Positions 11,101-20,930 of a stretch of DNA of 64,000 bases are shown piece by piece. The notes under the pieces were generated by a model that worked only from the letters and a program-made list of their open reading frames with translations, searched no databases and had not been told where the DNA came from. Numbering within the stretch: the stretch's first letter is position 1; each line of letters starts with the position of its first letter. Location of the stretch: assembly GCF_019393635.1 (NCBI RefSeq), contig NC_057867.1:3404889-3468888 (forward strand), given 5' to 3'. The translations under genes and the position numbers were made by a program. The stretch is from Dromiciops gliroides (taxonomy: Eukaryota; Chordata; Mammalia; Microbiotheria; Microbiotheriidae).

Positions 11101-14100
11101 AAACACACACAATGAAAAGACCTTGGCCACTTTTTTGGTGAAGTTATTTCACAAATGGAGCACAGAGACACAGAAAGGAAATTCTCAGGTAACCAGGCCC
11201 ACTCCCTTCATGCTATCCTGTTGCATACTACAGGCCTGCCTGGCCCCTTCCCTTGCTTCCTTCTCCTTTGGAGTTCTAGCCGCAGTATCAGAAAGGGCTT
11301 GTTTGGATTCAAGGACTTGAATCCATTGGCAGCTTCCAAAGAATGTAAGCTAGAGAGCACGACCCAGGTCCTCTCTGGGAATGTGTGTGATTCAGAGCTG
11401 AAATGGAACTGATGAGGACTCTGAGACGCTTGGAGGATCATTGGCACAGTAGAGCGCTTGGGTCAAACTCTACCGAAAGAGGATCCCTATGGGATGCATG
11501 TTGACCTAGAAAACCACAAATTCATACCGTCTATGTTGTGTAACATTTTTATTTGTTCAGCATTTCCCAATTATGGGGTTTTGTTTTGTTTTGTTTTGTT
11601 TTGTTTTGTTTTGTTTTGTTTTGTTTGCGGGGCAATGGGGGTTAAGTGACTTGCCCAGGGTCACACAGCTAGTAAGTGTTAAGTGTCTGAGGCTGGATTT
11701 GAACTCAGGTACTCCTGAATCCAGGGCCAGCGCTTTAACCATTGCGCCATCTTGCTGCCCCTCCCAATTATGTTTTGATCTGGTTTGGGCAGCCTGTTGT
11801 TTGACACTTCTGCAGTAGAGAAAGATCATTGGATTTTGAGTCAACAAGCAAGTGTCTGCTATGTGCTAGTCACTGTACTAAACACTGGGGTTTACAAAGA
11901 GAAGCAAAGGCAGTCTCTGCCCTCAAGGAGCTTATAGTCTAATGAGGGAAAACAGCACATAAAAGGAAGTTAAAAAGTAAGGGTGGATGTTGTGGTGGGG
12001 AGAAGGGGATGTCAGGAATGGATCTTGGAGAGGAATGAAGTAGTGAACACAGGCCTGGGCCCTTCCTTCCACTGGAGGTTCTGGGAGGAATTGACCAGAG
12101 GATGGGGCCACAGGGACTGGAGGGATCTTCCAGGGTGAAAAGGCTGCTGGTAAATGGTTGGGAAAGAAATCTGGAGAGTTAGAACACCTGAGTTCAAATT
12201 CTGTCTCTGCTATTTAACTACCTGTGTGACCTTGGACAAGTCACCTCATCAGATGGGCTTAGAGGGCTGGATTTGGAGTCAGAAAGACCTGAGTTTGAAT
12301 TCTGCCTCAAACACTTAATCGCTTGGGCAATTCATTTAACTGCTTAGTGCCTCAGTTTCCTCACCTCTCAAGTTGAAGGGGTTGGACTTGATGGTGTCTA
12401 AGGACCCTTCCAGCTCCGAATCTATGATCTAAGATCTTTTTTTTTTTTTTTTTTTTTTTAGTGAGGCAATTGGGGTTAAGTGACTTGCCCAGGGTCACAC
12501 AGCTAGTAAGTATTAAGTGTCTGAGGCCGGATTTGAACTCAGGTACTCCTGACTCCAGGGCCAGTGCTCTATCCACTGCGCCATCTAGCTGCCCCCTATG
12601 ATCTAAGATCTTAAACAGGAGAGACGTCCTGGAATTTGTTCTTGCTTATGGCTGTTTGACTTTGGTCAATCAAATGGCATCCCACTGTCCCCCATTCCTT
12701 GCCTCTCATTTGTTCAGATTGTTCAGAGCCTGTCTCCTTCAACAGAACTGGGCCCCCGTTTTTGCCTTTTGCCCCAGCATGTGCCATGGTGCTTGGTGAC
12801 AGAATGGGTGTCACTTAGGTTGGAGAACATTGGTTGTATTCTAGGATCTAGTTGGTAAGGAAGTGATGGAACGGCTAAAGGTTGATAGAATACTTCTAAG
12901 GATATAAATGCTTATTAAATCAAGTGGAAGTCCAGGTTCCATAGCTATAACAGCATCATCATTTCTTTATATTATTTTTATGAAGTGCTTTAATGTGGGC
13001 ACATCCCAAAAGGGTGTCCCCAGAGCTACCAAAGCTAAAGGCAGCACTGAGACTTGGGTACCAAGCCATTAATCCAGACCATCTAGCCAGACGGTCTATT
13101 TGACCAGAATGGCTCTGACTTTGTCAAATTCATTCTCTTCCTATCTCTTAGACTAATCCTTTGGTTCGGGGTTTTTCAAATTTAATTTTTTATTTTCTTC
13201 CATTAAAAATCAACTTTTTCTCCCAACTCCTCTAACCCTAACCCTAACCCTAATCCTTTCTGCCTTTCCATAGAGAAAAAAAGAAAAAAAAGAAAAACCA
13301 AACCCTTGTAACAAACATATAGTCAAGCAAAATAAATTCCCACATTGGTCATGCCCTCAAAATCAACATTTCATTCTGCATTGGATCCATTCAGCTTCTG
13401 GTTGACCGCTTGAGGCATCAAGGGCCTGGGTGGGTAGTGGAAATGGAAAGGAGGAGATGAATGCAAGGAATGTGCTAAAGGAAGAATTGGCCAGCCAACT
13501 GGGAAGAGGGTGTGAAAACAAGGGAGGAGCCAAGGCCAAGACTTCAGACCTGCATGACTGGAAGAATGAGGCATCATCAATCTGAGGGGAAGGGATCGAA
13601 GGGGGCTTGCACTTCTTGTTTGCCAAACTGATGGGAGCCTGTCTCTGCAGGGTGAAGACTTGCCGGGTGGCCGGCTGTTTCCTGGCTGAGCTGTCGAGTT
13701 CCACATCTGATTATGTGAAGTACTTTCAGCTGAAAAAGGAGGAGCTGACTTGGAAGCTCTACCACTTCTTTAACGCCACAATCTTTGGGAAAAAGGTAGA
13801 GTGGGTCAGTTGGCAAACAGGCACCTTGGTAGGGCACAGAGTGGGAAAGGTGGGACTGCTGCCCTCAGTAGGGATACTGGGTGGGCAGGTGCACACAAAT
13901 GGATTGGTGACCAGGTAGCACCACGCTGGTGGGCGGCATACATTCTGCCAGCCAAAGGAGTTTGGAGGAGGTTCTCAGAGAAGGCTTTTGGAAGGAAGGA
14001 GGTGGGCCTTGACCCGGGGCCTGGAGGATGGATAGGATTTCTTCTTTTTCTTTTTTTTGGTGAGGCAATTGGGGTTCAGTGACTTGCCCAGGGTCACACA

Positions 14101-17100
14101 GCTAGTAAGTGTTAAGTATCTGAGGTCGGATTTGAACTCAGGTCCTCCTGACTCCAGGGCTGGTGCTCTATCCACTGCGCCACCTAGCTGCCCCAAGGAT
14201 GGATAGGATTTCAAGAGAGAGTAGAGGAAGGGAAGTCTAGGTGAAGGTGGGGAGCACATAGGCCCAAATGAGCAGGGTACATGTTAACAATGTGGGTGTG
14301 GGGGCGCAGCTAGGTGGCGCAGTGGATAGAGCACTGGCCCTGGATTCAGGAGGACCTGAGTTCAAATCTGGCCTCAGACACTTGACACTTAATAGCTGGG
14401 TGACCCTGGGCAAGTCACTTAACCCTCATTGCCCTGCTTTAAAAAAAAAAGGGTATGGGTGTACCCACCCAGTGTCATTGTGAGGATCAAATGAACGAAT
14501 ATATGAAAAACAGGAGCTAGTGCCCTGCCCCTTCTCCCCTGTACTCTTCCTTCTCTGCTACCTCCTCAGTGAAGTCCTCTGTAGTACTCCCACATGGTAG
14601 TTACCTGGATTTTTGAACCTCACATGATCCTGTATTTTGTAGTTGTTGTTCAGTTGGGTTGGACTCTCTGTGACTCCATTTGAGGTTTTCTTGGCACAGA
14701 TACTGGAGTGGTTTGCCATTTCCTGCTCCAGGCCTATATTTTTCAAAGTCTTTATTCTTATATTGATCTGTTTGTGTCTTAGCTCCATGTGAGCTACAGG
14801 AGAGGCTTATTTACACATTTTTCCTCTTAAGGAAAAATCTTTTGATTTGTGGTACTTGAAACAAAAAGTTGTCCATGTGCCTCTTCTCGAGTTCTCTCCA
14901 GTTTGACAACACAGCATCTTCCCCAAGCAGATCATCTTTTAAGGGTGTGTATGAACATCCTGCTTTGTGAAAATGGAGATGAGGGGAATGGAATGGAGAG
15001 ATGCCCTCCTGCCACTCAGCTCCAGCTTGAACCCTGGCTAGGACCAGTGCAGCTTGGTCCGTCTTACTCCCTGGGCCCATATTCATTCTTGGGAGCAGGA
15101 GGGAGGAGAGCTTCTTGGCCTTTCCCTAAGACAGGCAGGCTTTTTGGACCTGTTTTGGGCATGATCCCTTTTGATTGGGGGAAAGTCAGTGAGTAAATGA
15201 ATGAAAAGCATTTATGAAGCACATACTAAGAAGTAGGAGGAAGGAAAAGACAAAAATGAGGCAGCCCTTGCCCTAAAGGAGCCTCCACTCCAGTGGAGAG
15301 AGACACACTGCTAAGGGAAGGCACTGGGCTGTTAGAGCAGGGTGGGGCACCAGCGTGGCACTCCAGATCTTCAGAGGGCTACCTCCTGACTCCCTTCATG
15401 TGTTCTTTGCCTTTAGCTACCAGAGAAAATTAGCATAAACTGGAATAAAAAGATGCGTACAACAGCAGGATACTGCCACTTTTCAGGCAAGGAAGGGGGT
15501 CCACAAGCAACTCGTGGCATCCGCATTGAGCTTTCGGAAAAAGTCTGTGACTCGGCAGGTAATGAGTGATGTATGGTGTGTGACCTGAATGTCTTTCCCA
15601 AGATAACAGCAGGCCTTCAGATTGCACCTGCTCCCTTCAGTCTTGAAGCCTTCAAGTCATTTTGACTCTTCCTACTCTATTCTTTCTTGTTTGGGGGTTG
15701 TTGTTGGGTTTTTTTTGCAGGGCAAAAGGTCACATAGCTAGTAAGTGTCAAGTGTCTGAGGCTGGATTTGAACTCAGGTCTTCCTGAATCCAGGGCCAGT
15801 GCTTTATCCACTGCACCACCTAGCTGCCCCCTCTATTCTTTCTTATACCCAATCATTCACTGAGATCTGTCCCTTCTTCCTGAATTCTCGTTCTCTCTCT
15901 TTCTCTATCTCCTTTATCTGTCTATACCTTTCTCTATCTATCTCTCTAACTCTCTAAATCTATCCATCTCTCTCTCTGTGTCCTATTTTCCTTTCTCTCT
16001 ATTGCTCTCTAAATCTTACCTATCTAATCTCTCTTTCTGTATTTCCTCTATCTCTATCTTTCTATGTCTCTCATCTTTCTCTATCTCTTTCTAACTCTCT
16101 CTCTCTCTATTTCCCTTATCTGGCTATCTGTTTCCTTTCTACTTTTCTCTAAAGCAATCTATATCTATCCTCTATCTCTCCTCTCTCTCTCATATGTATC
16201 TCCCATATCTGGCTCCCATATCTCTCCTCTATCTATAACTCTTCTCTGTCTATATTCCTCTCCCTCTCTCAATCTATCTAAATCTATCTCTATTTCATAT
16301 ATCTGGCTATATATAATCTCCTCTCTCTCTCTCCTTTATATTTTTCTCTATCTCTAACTCTGTCTCTATCACTTTCTTTCTATTTCTCTTATCACTCTCT
16401 CCTCTATGTATCTCTCGCTCTATTCTCCTCTCTCTTGATTTTTCTTTGTTTTTCTCTATTACCCTAAGTTCTCTATCCCTCTCTAAATCTATCTAATCTC
16501 TATCTCCTCTGTCTCTTTCTAACTCTAACTCAATCTATAACTCTCCTTTCTCTCTAAATCTATCTCTATTTCCTATATCTGACAATCTCTCTCCTCTATC
16601 TCTCTTTATTGCTCTCTAAATCTGTCTCTCTCTCTCTCTCTATTTCCTATATCTGGCTATCTCTCTCCCTTTCTCCTCAATCTCTCTATCTTTTTCTGTC
16701 TATCTGTCTCTCTTTCTATCTCTATCTCTCTAAAATCAATCAATCCTCTCTCTTTCTCCCCTATCTCTCTATATTTTTCTCTAACTCTATCTCCTCTATC
16801 ACTTTCTCTCTGTCTTCTGTATCTCTATCTCATCTCTATCTTCTTATCTCCTCTATCTCTCTCAGTCACTCTCTAAATCTTTCTACCTCCTGTATCTCTC
16901 TCTATCTCCCTCTCTGTAAATCTGTCTTTCTTTAAATCAATCTATTTTTTTCTCTCTTCTATCTTACTCAATCTTTATCTGTCTGTTTCTTCTATCTCTA
17001 TATCTTTCTACTCTCTCTCTCTCTAAACATATCTCTGTCTGTTTCTCTTTTCCTCTCTCTCTTCTATCTAAATTTATCTCAATCAATCAATATCTCCTCT

Positions 17101-19051
17101 CTCTTTCTCCCCTATCTCTTTCTATCTTGATGTATCTCTTATTCTCTCTCTCATTCCTGTATCTCTATTTCCTCTCTCATCTTTCTCTCTTTCTAACTCT
17201 GTCTCCTCTATCCCTCTTTCCTCTATGTATCTATCTCCTCTCTCTTGATCTTTCCTTATCTCTTTTTCTCTCTATTTCTACCTATCTTTCTCTTTCCTTT
17301 ATCTAGCTGTCTCTTGCTCTCTTCCATCTCTATTTCTTCTCTGTGTATCTTGATCTTTCTCTTTCCCTATCTCTCTATCCGGCTCTCTATCTCTCGCTCT
17401 CTAAATCTCTATTTCTTCTATCTCACTTTCTCTCTTTCACTCTATCTCTATATACACACATCTCTCTATTTGTTTTTCTATATCTCCATGTCCATCTATC
17501 TCTGTCTTTCTATCTCTGTCTCTCTTTCTTCTATCTGGCTATCTCTCTCCTCTATATATCTCTATCTCCTTCCTCTCTTTGTCTCCTCTATCTCTCTAAA
17601 TCTATCTATCTGTCTCTATTTCCTATATCTGACTCACTCTCCCCTCATCTCCTCTATGTATTTTTCTCTATCTCTTTCTGTTTCTCTGTGGTTGGAGATG
17701 GGTCTGTTGAAAGAGGCATGTGATTAGACTGAGGCCTTCCCTTGAAGACCAACCTTGTAGCAGCATGGCAGTGCATGCTTTGTGACCTCCCCCCAGCAGT
17801 CTCACACTAGTAGGAGCAGCAGTCCCTTCTCTGAACTGGAAAGGGCTGCTGTGGAGAGATGGAGCAGAGAATGAGACACAGTGGCACTAGGGAAGGCCCA
17901 GGAGGCCACTGGAAGCTGGCTGGTGCTTTCTGGGGCAGGGTCTTACCTGGAGCTGCTGGATCTTACTGGGACCTTGCCTTTTTCTCTTTGGTTTTCAGGG
18001 GGCCAGGTCGAGCCAGGCAATCTTTGCAGAGTAGCCAGCCCCCCCCCCCCCGCAATTCTTCTTCCCTTTTTTGTCTCTGTGGCTCAGGTGGTTGTTACCT
18101 CCCTAACTGTACTGTCAGCTTCTTGAGAGCACAAGTTGTGTTAGGCCACAGTGCTGGGAACAGAACTAACATAACAGTGAATACTTACTGAGTCACAGAA
18201 AGTGACCTCCTTGAGAGCTGAGATTGATGGATTGATTTTGTCTTTGTATCCCCAGTGCCTTGCACACCTACTGGTGCTTAATGAGGGCTTGTTCCTTTGA
18301 TTGAATGTTTGAATCTCTCTGAGAAAAAGAAATTTCATTTTTCCATCCTCTGAAAAGAAAATCCTTAATGCTGATTATGTGTATATATGAGTACAGTGTC
18401 GCTTTTATATGGGAGAAAGTTGAGGAATATTTCAAGTGCTCCTAATTTTTCTCCCTTTCTCTTCCAAGACCGGCTCCGGGACACACTGATCCATGAATTA
18501 TGCCACGGAGCTACTTGGCTGTTTCATGGTGTCAGAGACTGTCATGGTCCCTTTTGGAGGGTCTATGCCCAAAGATCTGCATTGGTGCACCCAGAGCTGC
18601 CCATGGTGAAACGATGCCACACTTATGAGATTCACTATAAATTTATCTATGAATGTTCTCAGTGCAAAGCCAGGTAACAAAGTCCCTTTGCCCTGCCCGT
18701 TTTCTCTTTTGTCCACTTCTCTGGCAAATAGCTTAGTGCTCACCTTTGTTCCCATGATCTGATTCCTCTAGGGTTGGTCGCCACTCCAAGTCGGTGGATA
18801 CCGATTGTGTAGTCTGTTCTCTGTGCCATGGGCCTCTCCTCCTCCTCCCACCCACCCCAAAAGCTGGCACATCTGGGAAGACTCAGCCCACTCCAGCTGC
18901 TACATGCACGAAAACAAGCCACCATTCTGCCAAGAAGGGAAAAAGGATTCACTCGCAGCACAAAGAGGAGATACCACCCAAGGATGCTGAGACCCAGGAG
19001 GGCGAGGTGACTGTGCCTCAGAGCACTGCTGCTTCTAGCAAATGTATTTAG
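8010..19051 (+). CDS. GCNA: GCNA (ACRC), 3' part: SprT-like protease of germ cells
   Basis: Joined exons are 8010-8172, 13651-13795, 15417-15558, 18469-18673 and 18772-19051. Phases agree at every junction and give 310 codons plus stop; the 5' end is open, so earlier exons lie upstream or were missed. The first about 54 residues are polar, as in GCNA's disordered region. The SprT-like domain follows: HELCH at 158-162 of this partial protein, third zinc ligand probably H175 (CHGPFW), then a zinc ribbon C212/C215 and C233/C236. In the family, this germ-cell nuclear protein acts on DNA-protein crosslinks. Identity rests on domain order, the strings VCDSADRLRDTLIHELCH and LVHPELPMVKRCH, and CXCR3 as convergent neighbour. 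All catalytic residues are present. Confidence 0.93.
8173..9799. other. GCNA intron, first part
   Basis: No exon was recognised. An L2/MAR-type relic ('ccagtgtttattgagtaattaaagacc') lies near 8880-9010. The rest is unique-looking. Confidence 0.5.
9800..11085 (+). repeat. L2 LINE relic, interrupted
   Basis: 'acctctttgtaccctttgacaccatcaatcgccc' (about 9828) matches the L2 reverse-transcriptase phrase AFDTIDR. 10430-11085 carries the usual L2 3' order (...ccaatccatcctcc..., ...ggtctggtcaaatcacc..., ...gcacctcataagctcttaatgaatg). The middle, about 10020-10330, is a different interspersed repeat containing 'gtaattgggaaatatctaataaaataa' that I cannot name. Confidence 0.7.
11576..11761 (-). mobile_element. 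SINE with (CAAAA)n tail
   Basis: Full-length; the tail is a TTTTG microsatellite on plus. An 11-bp duplication TCCCAATTATG lies at 11565-11575 and 11762-11772. Confidence 0.93.
11840..12000 (+). repeat. L2-type or MAR tail relic
   Basis: Contains 'tgctatgtgctagtcactgtactaaacactggg' and 'ctcaaggagcttatagtctaatgaggg', a sequence order common in ancient mammalian L2/CORE-SINE 3' ends. Confidence 0.55.
12175..12430 (+). repeat. MIR/CORE-SINE relics, two partial heads
   Basis: Two successive MIR-like segments: 'cctgagttcaaattctgtctctgc' then 'gacctgagtttgaattctgcctc'. They end in 'ggacttgatggtgtctaaggacccttccagctccgaatctatgatc', a tail found on marsupial and monotreme CORE-SINEs. Confidence 0.65.
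12439..12595 (-). mobile_element. SINE inserted in the CORE-SINE tail
   Basis: Perfect 17-bp duplication CTATGATCTAAGATCTT (12422-12438 and 12596-12612). Confidence 0.95.
12613..13159. other. GCNA intron, unassigned
   Basis: No exon, repeat family or RNA gene was recognised. Confidence 0.4.
13160..13400 (-). repeat. Old L1 3'-UTR-like relic
   Basis: A-rich blocks ('agagaaaaaaagaaaaaaaagaaaaacc', 'cacattggtcatgccctc') parallel those at 280-350. The telomere-like tract lies inside it. Confidence 0.4.
13231..13256. repeat. Short interstitial telomeric repeat
   Basis: Three exact CCCTAA/TAACCC units and a fourth with one change (TAATCC) in tandem. Confidence 0.9.
13651..13795 (+). CDS. GCNA: GCNA exon: start of the SprT-like domain
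   Basis: Acceptor gtctctgcag, donor AAAAG|GTAGAG. The 48 full codons include CFLAELSSSTSDYVKYF and LYHFFNATIFGKK, the helical entry of the SprT-like fold. The first base completes the Arg codon left by the previous exon, and the exon ends in phase 0. Confidence 0.9.
14042..14195 (-). mobile_element. SINE
   Basis: 17-bp perfect duplication AGGATGGATAGGATTTC (14025-14041 and 14196-14212). Confidence 0.95.
14302..14450 (+). mobile_element. SINE
   Basis: Full-length copy with 'GATTCAGGAGGACC', the 'TCATTGCCCTGC' end and an A10 tail. The flanks 'gggtgtggg' and 'gggtatggg' may be its duplication. Confidence 0.92.
14636..14745. repeat. RTE/BovB-related SINE relic
   Basis: 'ttgttgttcagttgggttgg', 'ctctgtgactccatttgaggttttcttgg' and 'gatactggagtggtttgccatttcct' follow the order known from BovB/RTE-derived SINEs of ruminants and marsupials. 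Orientation is not settled. Confidence 0.65.
15185..15320 (+). repeat. L2/MAR-type relic
   Basis: 'catttatgaagcacatacta' and 'gcccttgccctaaaggagcc' match the same ancient repeat class as 11,840-12,000. Confidence 0.5.
15417..15558 (+). CDS. GCNA: GCNA exon: SprT-like domain, before the active site
   Basis: Acceptor tttgcctttag, donor GCAG|GTAATG. It reads LPEKISINWNKKMRTTAGYC, then RIELSEKVCDSA, ending one base into the Asp codon finished by the next exon. WNKKM and the ELSEKVCDSAD run are characteristic of GCNA. Confidence 0.93.
15689..15830 (-). mobile_element. SINE, internally deleted
   Basis: 14-bp duplication CTCTATTCTTTCTT (15675-15688 and 15831-15844). About 20 bp of the core are missing ('gcagggcaaaaggtcac'). 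It borders the large pyrimidine tract. Confidence 0.92.
15885..17690. repeat. 1.8-kb degenerate pyrimidine array in a GCNA intron
   Basis: Almost pure CT/TA pyrimidine-rich sequence made of TCTCTA-type words. Longer phrases recur: 'tatttcctatatctg(g/a)c' at about 16292, 16567, 16644 and 17617; 'ctctatgtatctatctcctctctcttgat' types at about 16405 and 17220; 'aatcaatcaatc' at about 16734 and 17075. This points to a decayed minisatellite rather than a simple dinucleotide. The long serine/leucine frames here are artefacts of composition. Confidence 0.9.
17691..18468. other. GCNA intron, second part
   Basis: Contains a C run (about 18040-18052) and an L2-type tail at about 18195-18305 ('gtctttgtatccccagtgccttgcacacc'). 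No additional exon was recognised. Confidence 0.5.
18469..18673 (+). CDS. GCNA: GCNA exon: catalytic HELCH motif
   Basis: Acceptor ctcttccaag, donor CCAG|GTAACA. It encodes RLRDTLIHELCHGATWLFHG, with the zinc-binding HExxH, then CHGPFW (probable third zinc ligand), VHPELPMVKRCH and the first zinc-ribbon pair ECSQC. Every expected metal ligand of the domain is intact. Confidence 0.96.
18772..19051 (+). CDS. GCNA: GCNA terminal exon: zinc ribbon and C-terminal tail
   Basis: Acceptor gattcctctag; the first base completes Arg. It starts VGRHSKSVDTDCVVCSLCHG, giving the second CxxC of the ribbon. About 70 residues of Pro/Thr-, Lys- and Glu-rich tail follow, ending ...TAASSKCI, with TAG at 19049-19051. 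As I recall the human protein it stops soon after the ribbon, so this tail looks long. Confidence 0.93.
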
Positions 19052-19473
19052 GGACAATTAGCTGGAGAAGTAACGTTAAATGAACTGTTAAAGATTTTTT
19101 CAGGTGTTTGATGTAAAAGTTAGTGCTGATTTAGAATTCTGTGCATTTGAGTAGTGATTTCCTGTCACTGACCAAGTAACATCAGGATTGTGGCTGTGCA
19201 AATGTCTAGCTGCCCTCTCCTTCTTTCTCCTTGAACCCATGATCTTGATGGTGTTGGGAGCTGCACTTGTTTGGGTGAAATGGCTAAGAGGAGGTAAAGC
19301 CCTTGGGGAAAGAAGGCAACAACAGCTCTCGAAGTGGGGAGAGAAACAAGACCAGGGAGCTCACAATCAGGGGCGTTTTAGGCGGGGATTTTAATGTGGA
19401 TTTTAGCCAGGATTAGTTTGTTACCGAGTTGGTTTTTATCTCCCAGGGAAAAACTAAGCACTAAGCATTGGAG

Positions 19474-19479
19474 TTTATT
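19474..19479 (-). promoter_or_regulatory. CXCR3: Probable CXCR3 polyadenylation signal
   Basis: AATAAA on the minus strand, about 365 nt after the CXCR3 stop. It is the only canonical hexamer I see between the stop and the GCNA end. Confidence 0.65.
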
Positions 19480-19485
19480 ATGAAG

Positions 19486-19491
19486 AATAAA
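19486..19491 (+). promoter_or_regulatory. GCNA: Probable GCNA polyadenylation signal
   Basis: AATAAA on plus, 435 nt after the GCNA stop, six bases from the opposite signal. Confidence 0.65.
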
Positions 19492-19619
19492 ATCTTTTCA
19501 TGGCATTAGTCAAACCTTTAATTTAGACACCAACAGCCGGTGCTCCCCAGGGTTCCACCCAGACTCTCCCCCTCCAGGGACCTGAATGACCATCTTCTCC
19601 TTTAGTGCCCACAGACCCT

Positions 19620-19635
19620 CCCCCCCCCCCCCCCC
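19620..19635. repeat. C16 run within the CXCR3 3' UTR
   Basis: Sixteen uninterrupted C on plus, hence G16 in the predicted CXCR3 transcript. Confidence 0.9.
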
Positions 19636-19844
19636 AAGCTGGGCTGCTGCAGTCCGGGGGTTCTTCAGCTGGCCTCCTGGAGCCAAAAAACCTTCTCAGA
19701 GAAATGGTTTGGTGGCCTATGTTCAGAATGGAAGGAAATGCTCCATTTCAGTTAGAAGTTCACAGAGCCCAGGTAAAGCAGGCCTGCTGAGGCTAGCATC
19801 TGGGCAGGGATGGGCCAGACCAGGGATGGCAGAGGGCTGCAGCT

Positions 19845-20930
19845 TTACAGGCCTGAGTATGAGGCTTCTGTGGTCTCAGACCAAGAGGAATCTCTCCGGG
19901 AAGATGTTGGAGTTGGGCGCAAGAGGGCCTCCTGGCCTGGGCAGCCCAGCCTCCCTATCAGTGTCCGCATTTGGCCACGGAACTTGACCCCCACGAAAGC
20001 ATAGAGCAGGGGATTGAGGCAGCAGTGCAGAAAGCCAAGACCTGAAGTGATGGACTTGGCCACATCCAGCTGGCTCTCCCACTCACAGTCTCTGCTCACT
20101 GCCTTCACATCAATGAGTATATCCACCAGCATGGCCAGGTGATAGGGCGTCCAGCAGAGGGCAAAGGCCACTACCACCGTTACCACTACCCTCATGGCCC
20201 GAAGTCTTCGCTGCCCCCGAGAGCCCAGCAACACTAGGAGAATGTGAGTGTAACAGTACGCCATGATGAGCAGTGGGAAGAGGAAACCAGCCAGCAGCTG
20301 CAGGATATTTAAGGCTGTGTGGCCAGTCTGGGGGAAGGTATAAAGACAACGTGTGGTATTGAGGCGAGGTTCATGCTGGGCCAACAGGAAGAGCAGGTCT
20401 GGAAAGGCCAATAGCAGGCAGAGTCCCCAGACAATGACACAAGTGAGGGTCACGCGTGTCCCAGGGCCCCGCCGGTAGAGTTGGGTGGCATGGACAATGT
20501 TCAGGTAGCGGTCAAAGCTGATACAGGCTAGTAAGAAGGCCCCTGCGTAGAAATTGATCTTGAAGAGGGCCCCTGCCACCTTGCAGAGGCCAGAGCCGAA
20601 GACCCACTCCCGGGCAGCCTGCACAGCCCAGAGGGGGAGTGTCAGCACCAGCAGCATGTCAGCCAGAGCCAGATGGAGCAGGAAGGTGTCAGTGCCACTC
20701 AGGGCCCGGCGCTGCCTCAGAAGGACAACTGCCACAGCTCCATTGCCCAACAGGCCAAAGACGAAGAGAAGACTGTAGAGAGTGGGCAAGAAGGCCAGGT
20801 CAAAGGTCAGGCTGAAGTCATGGCTGCAGGGTGGAGAGGAACAGCAGGGAGTGGACTCGTTTTCTGAGTAGTAGGAAAAGCTGCTGTTTTCCAGGTAGTC
20901 AAGATCAGACAGCACCAAATGTTCTCTGAC
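19845..20930 (-). CDS. CXCR3: CXCR3 exon 2
   Basis: The acceptor (minus strand) is ACTATCTTCCCAG directly before GTCAGAGAACATTTG; TAA is at 19845-19847. Without splicing, an upstream ATG at 21021-21023 would add 31 unrelated residues in frame, but the clean acceptor and the family exon pattern (short first exon ending just before a Val codon) favour the spliced start. Confidence 0.95.
   Translation of the reverse strand, partial: VREHLVLSDLDYLENSSFSYYSENESTPCCSSPPCSHDFSLTFDLAFLPTLYSLLFVFGLLGNGAVAVVLLRQRRALSGTDTFLLHLALADMLLVLTLPLWAVQAAREWVFGSGLCKVAGALFKINFYAGAFLLACISFDRYLNIVHATQLYRRGPGTRVTLTCVIVWGLCLLLAFPDLLFLLAQHEPRLNTTRCLYTFPQTGHTALNILQLLAGFLFPLLIMAYCYTHILLVLLGSRGQRRLRAMRVVVTVVVAFALCWTPYHLAMLVDILIDVKAVSRDCEWESQLDVAKSITSGLGFLHCCLNPLLYAFVGVKFRGQMRTLIGRLGCPGQEALLRPTPTSSRRDSSWSETTEASYSGL

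Noticed and set aside
15885..17727. Long Ser/Leu-rich frames (up to 160 codons)
   Set aside because: Pure consequence of the TCT/CTA composition, open in several frames at once.
19586..19987. 133-codon plus-strand frame opposite CXCR3
   Set aside because: Shadow of the CXCR3 C-terminal exon and its 3' UTR, with a poly-Pro run from the C16 tract.
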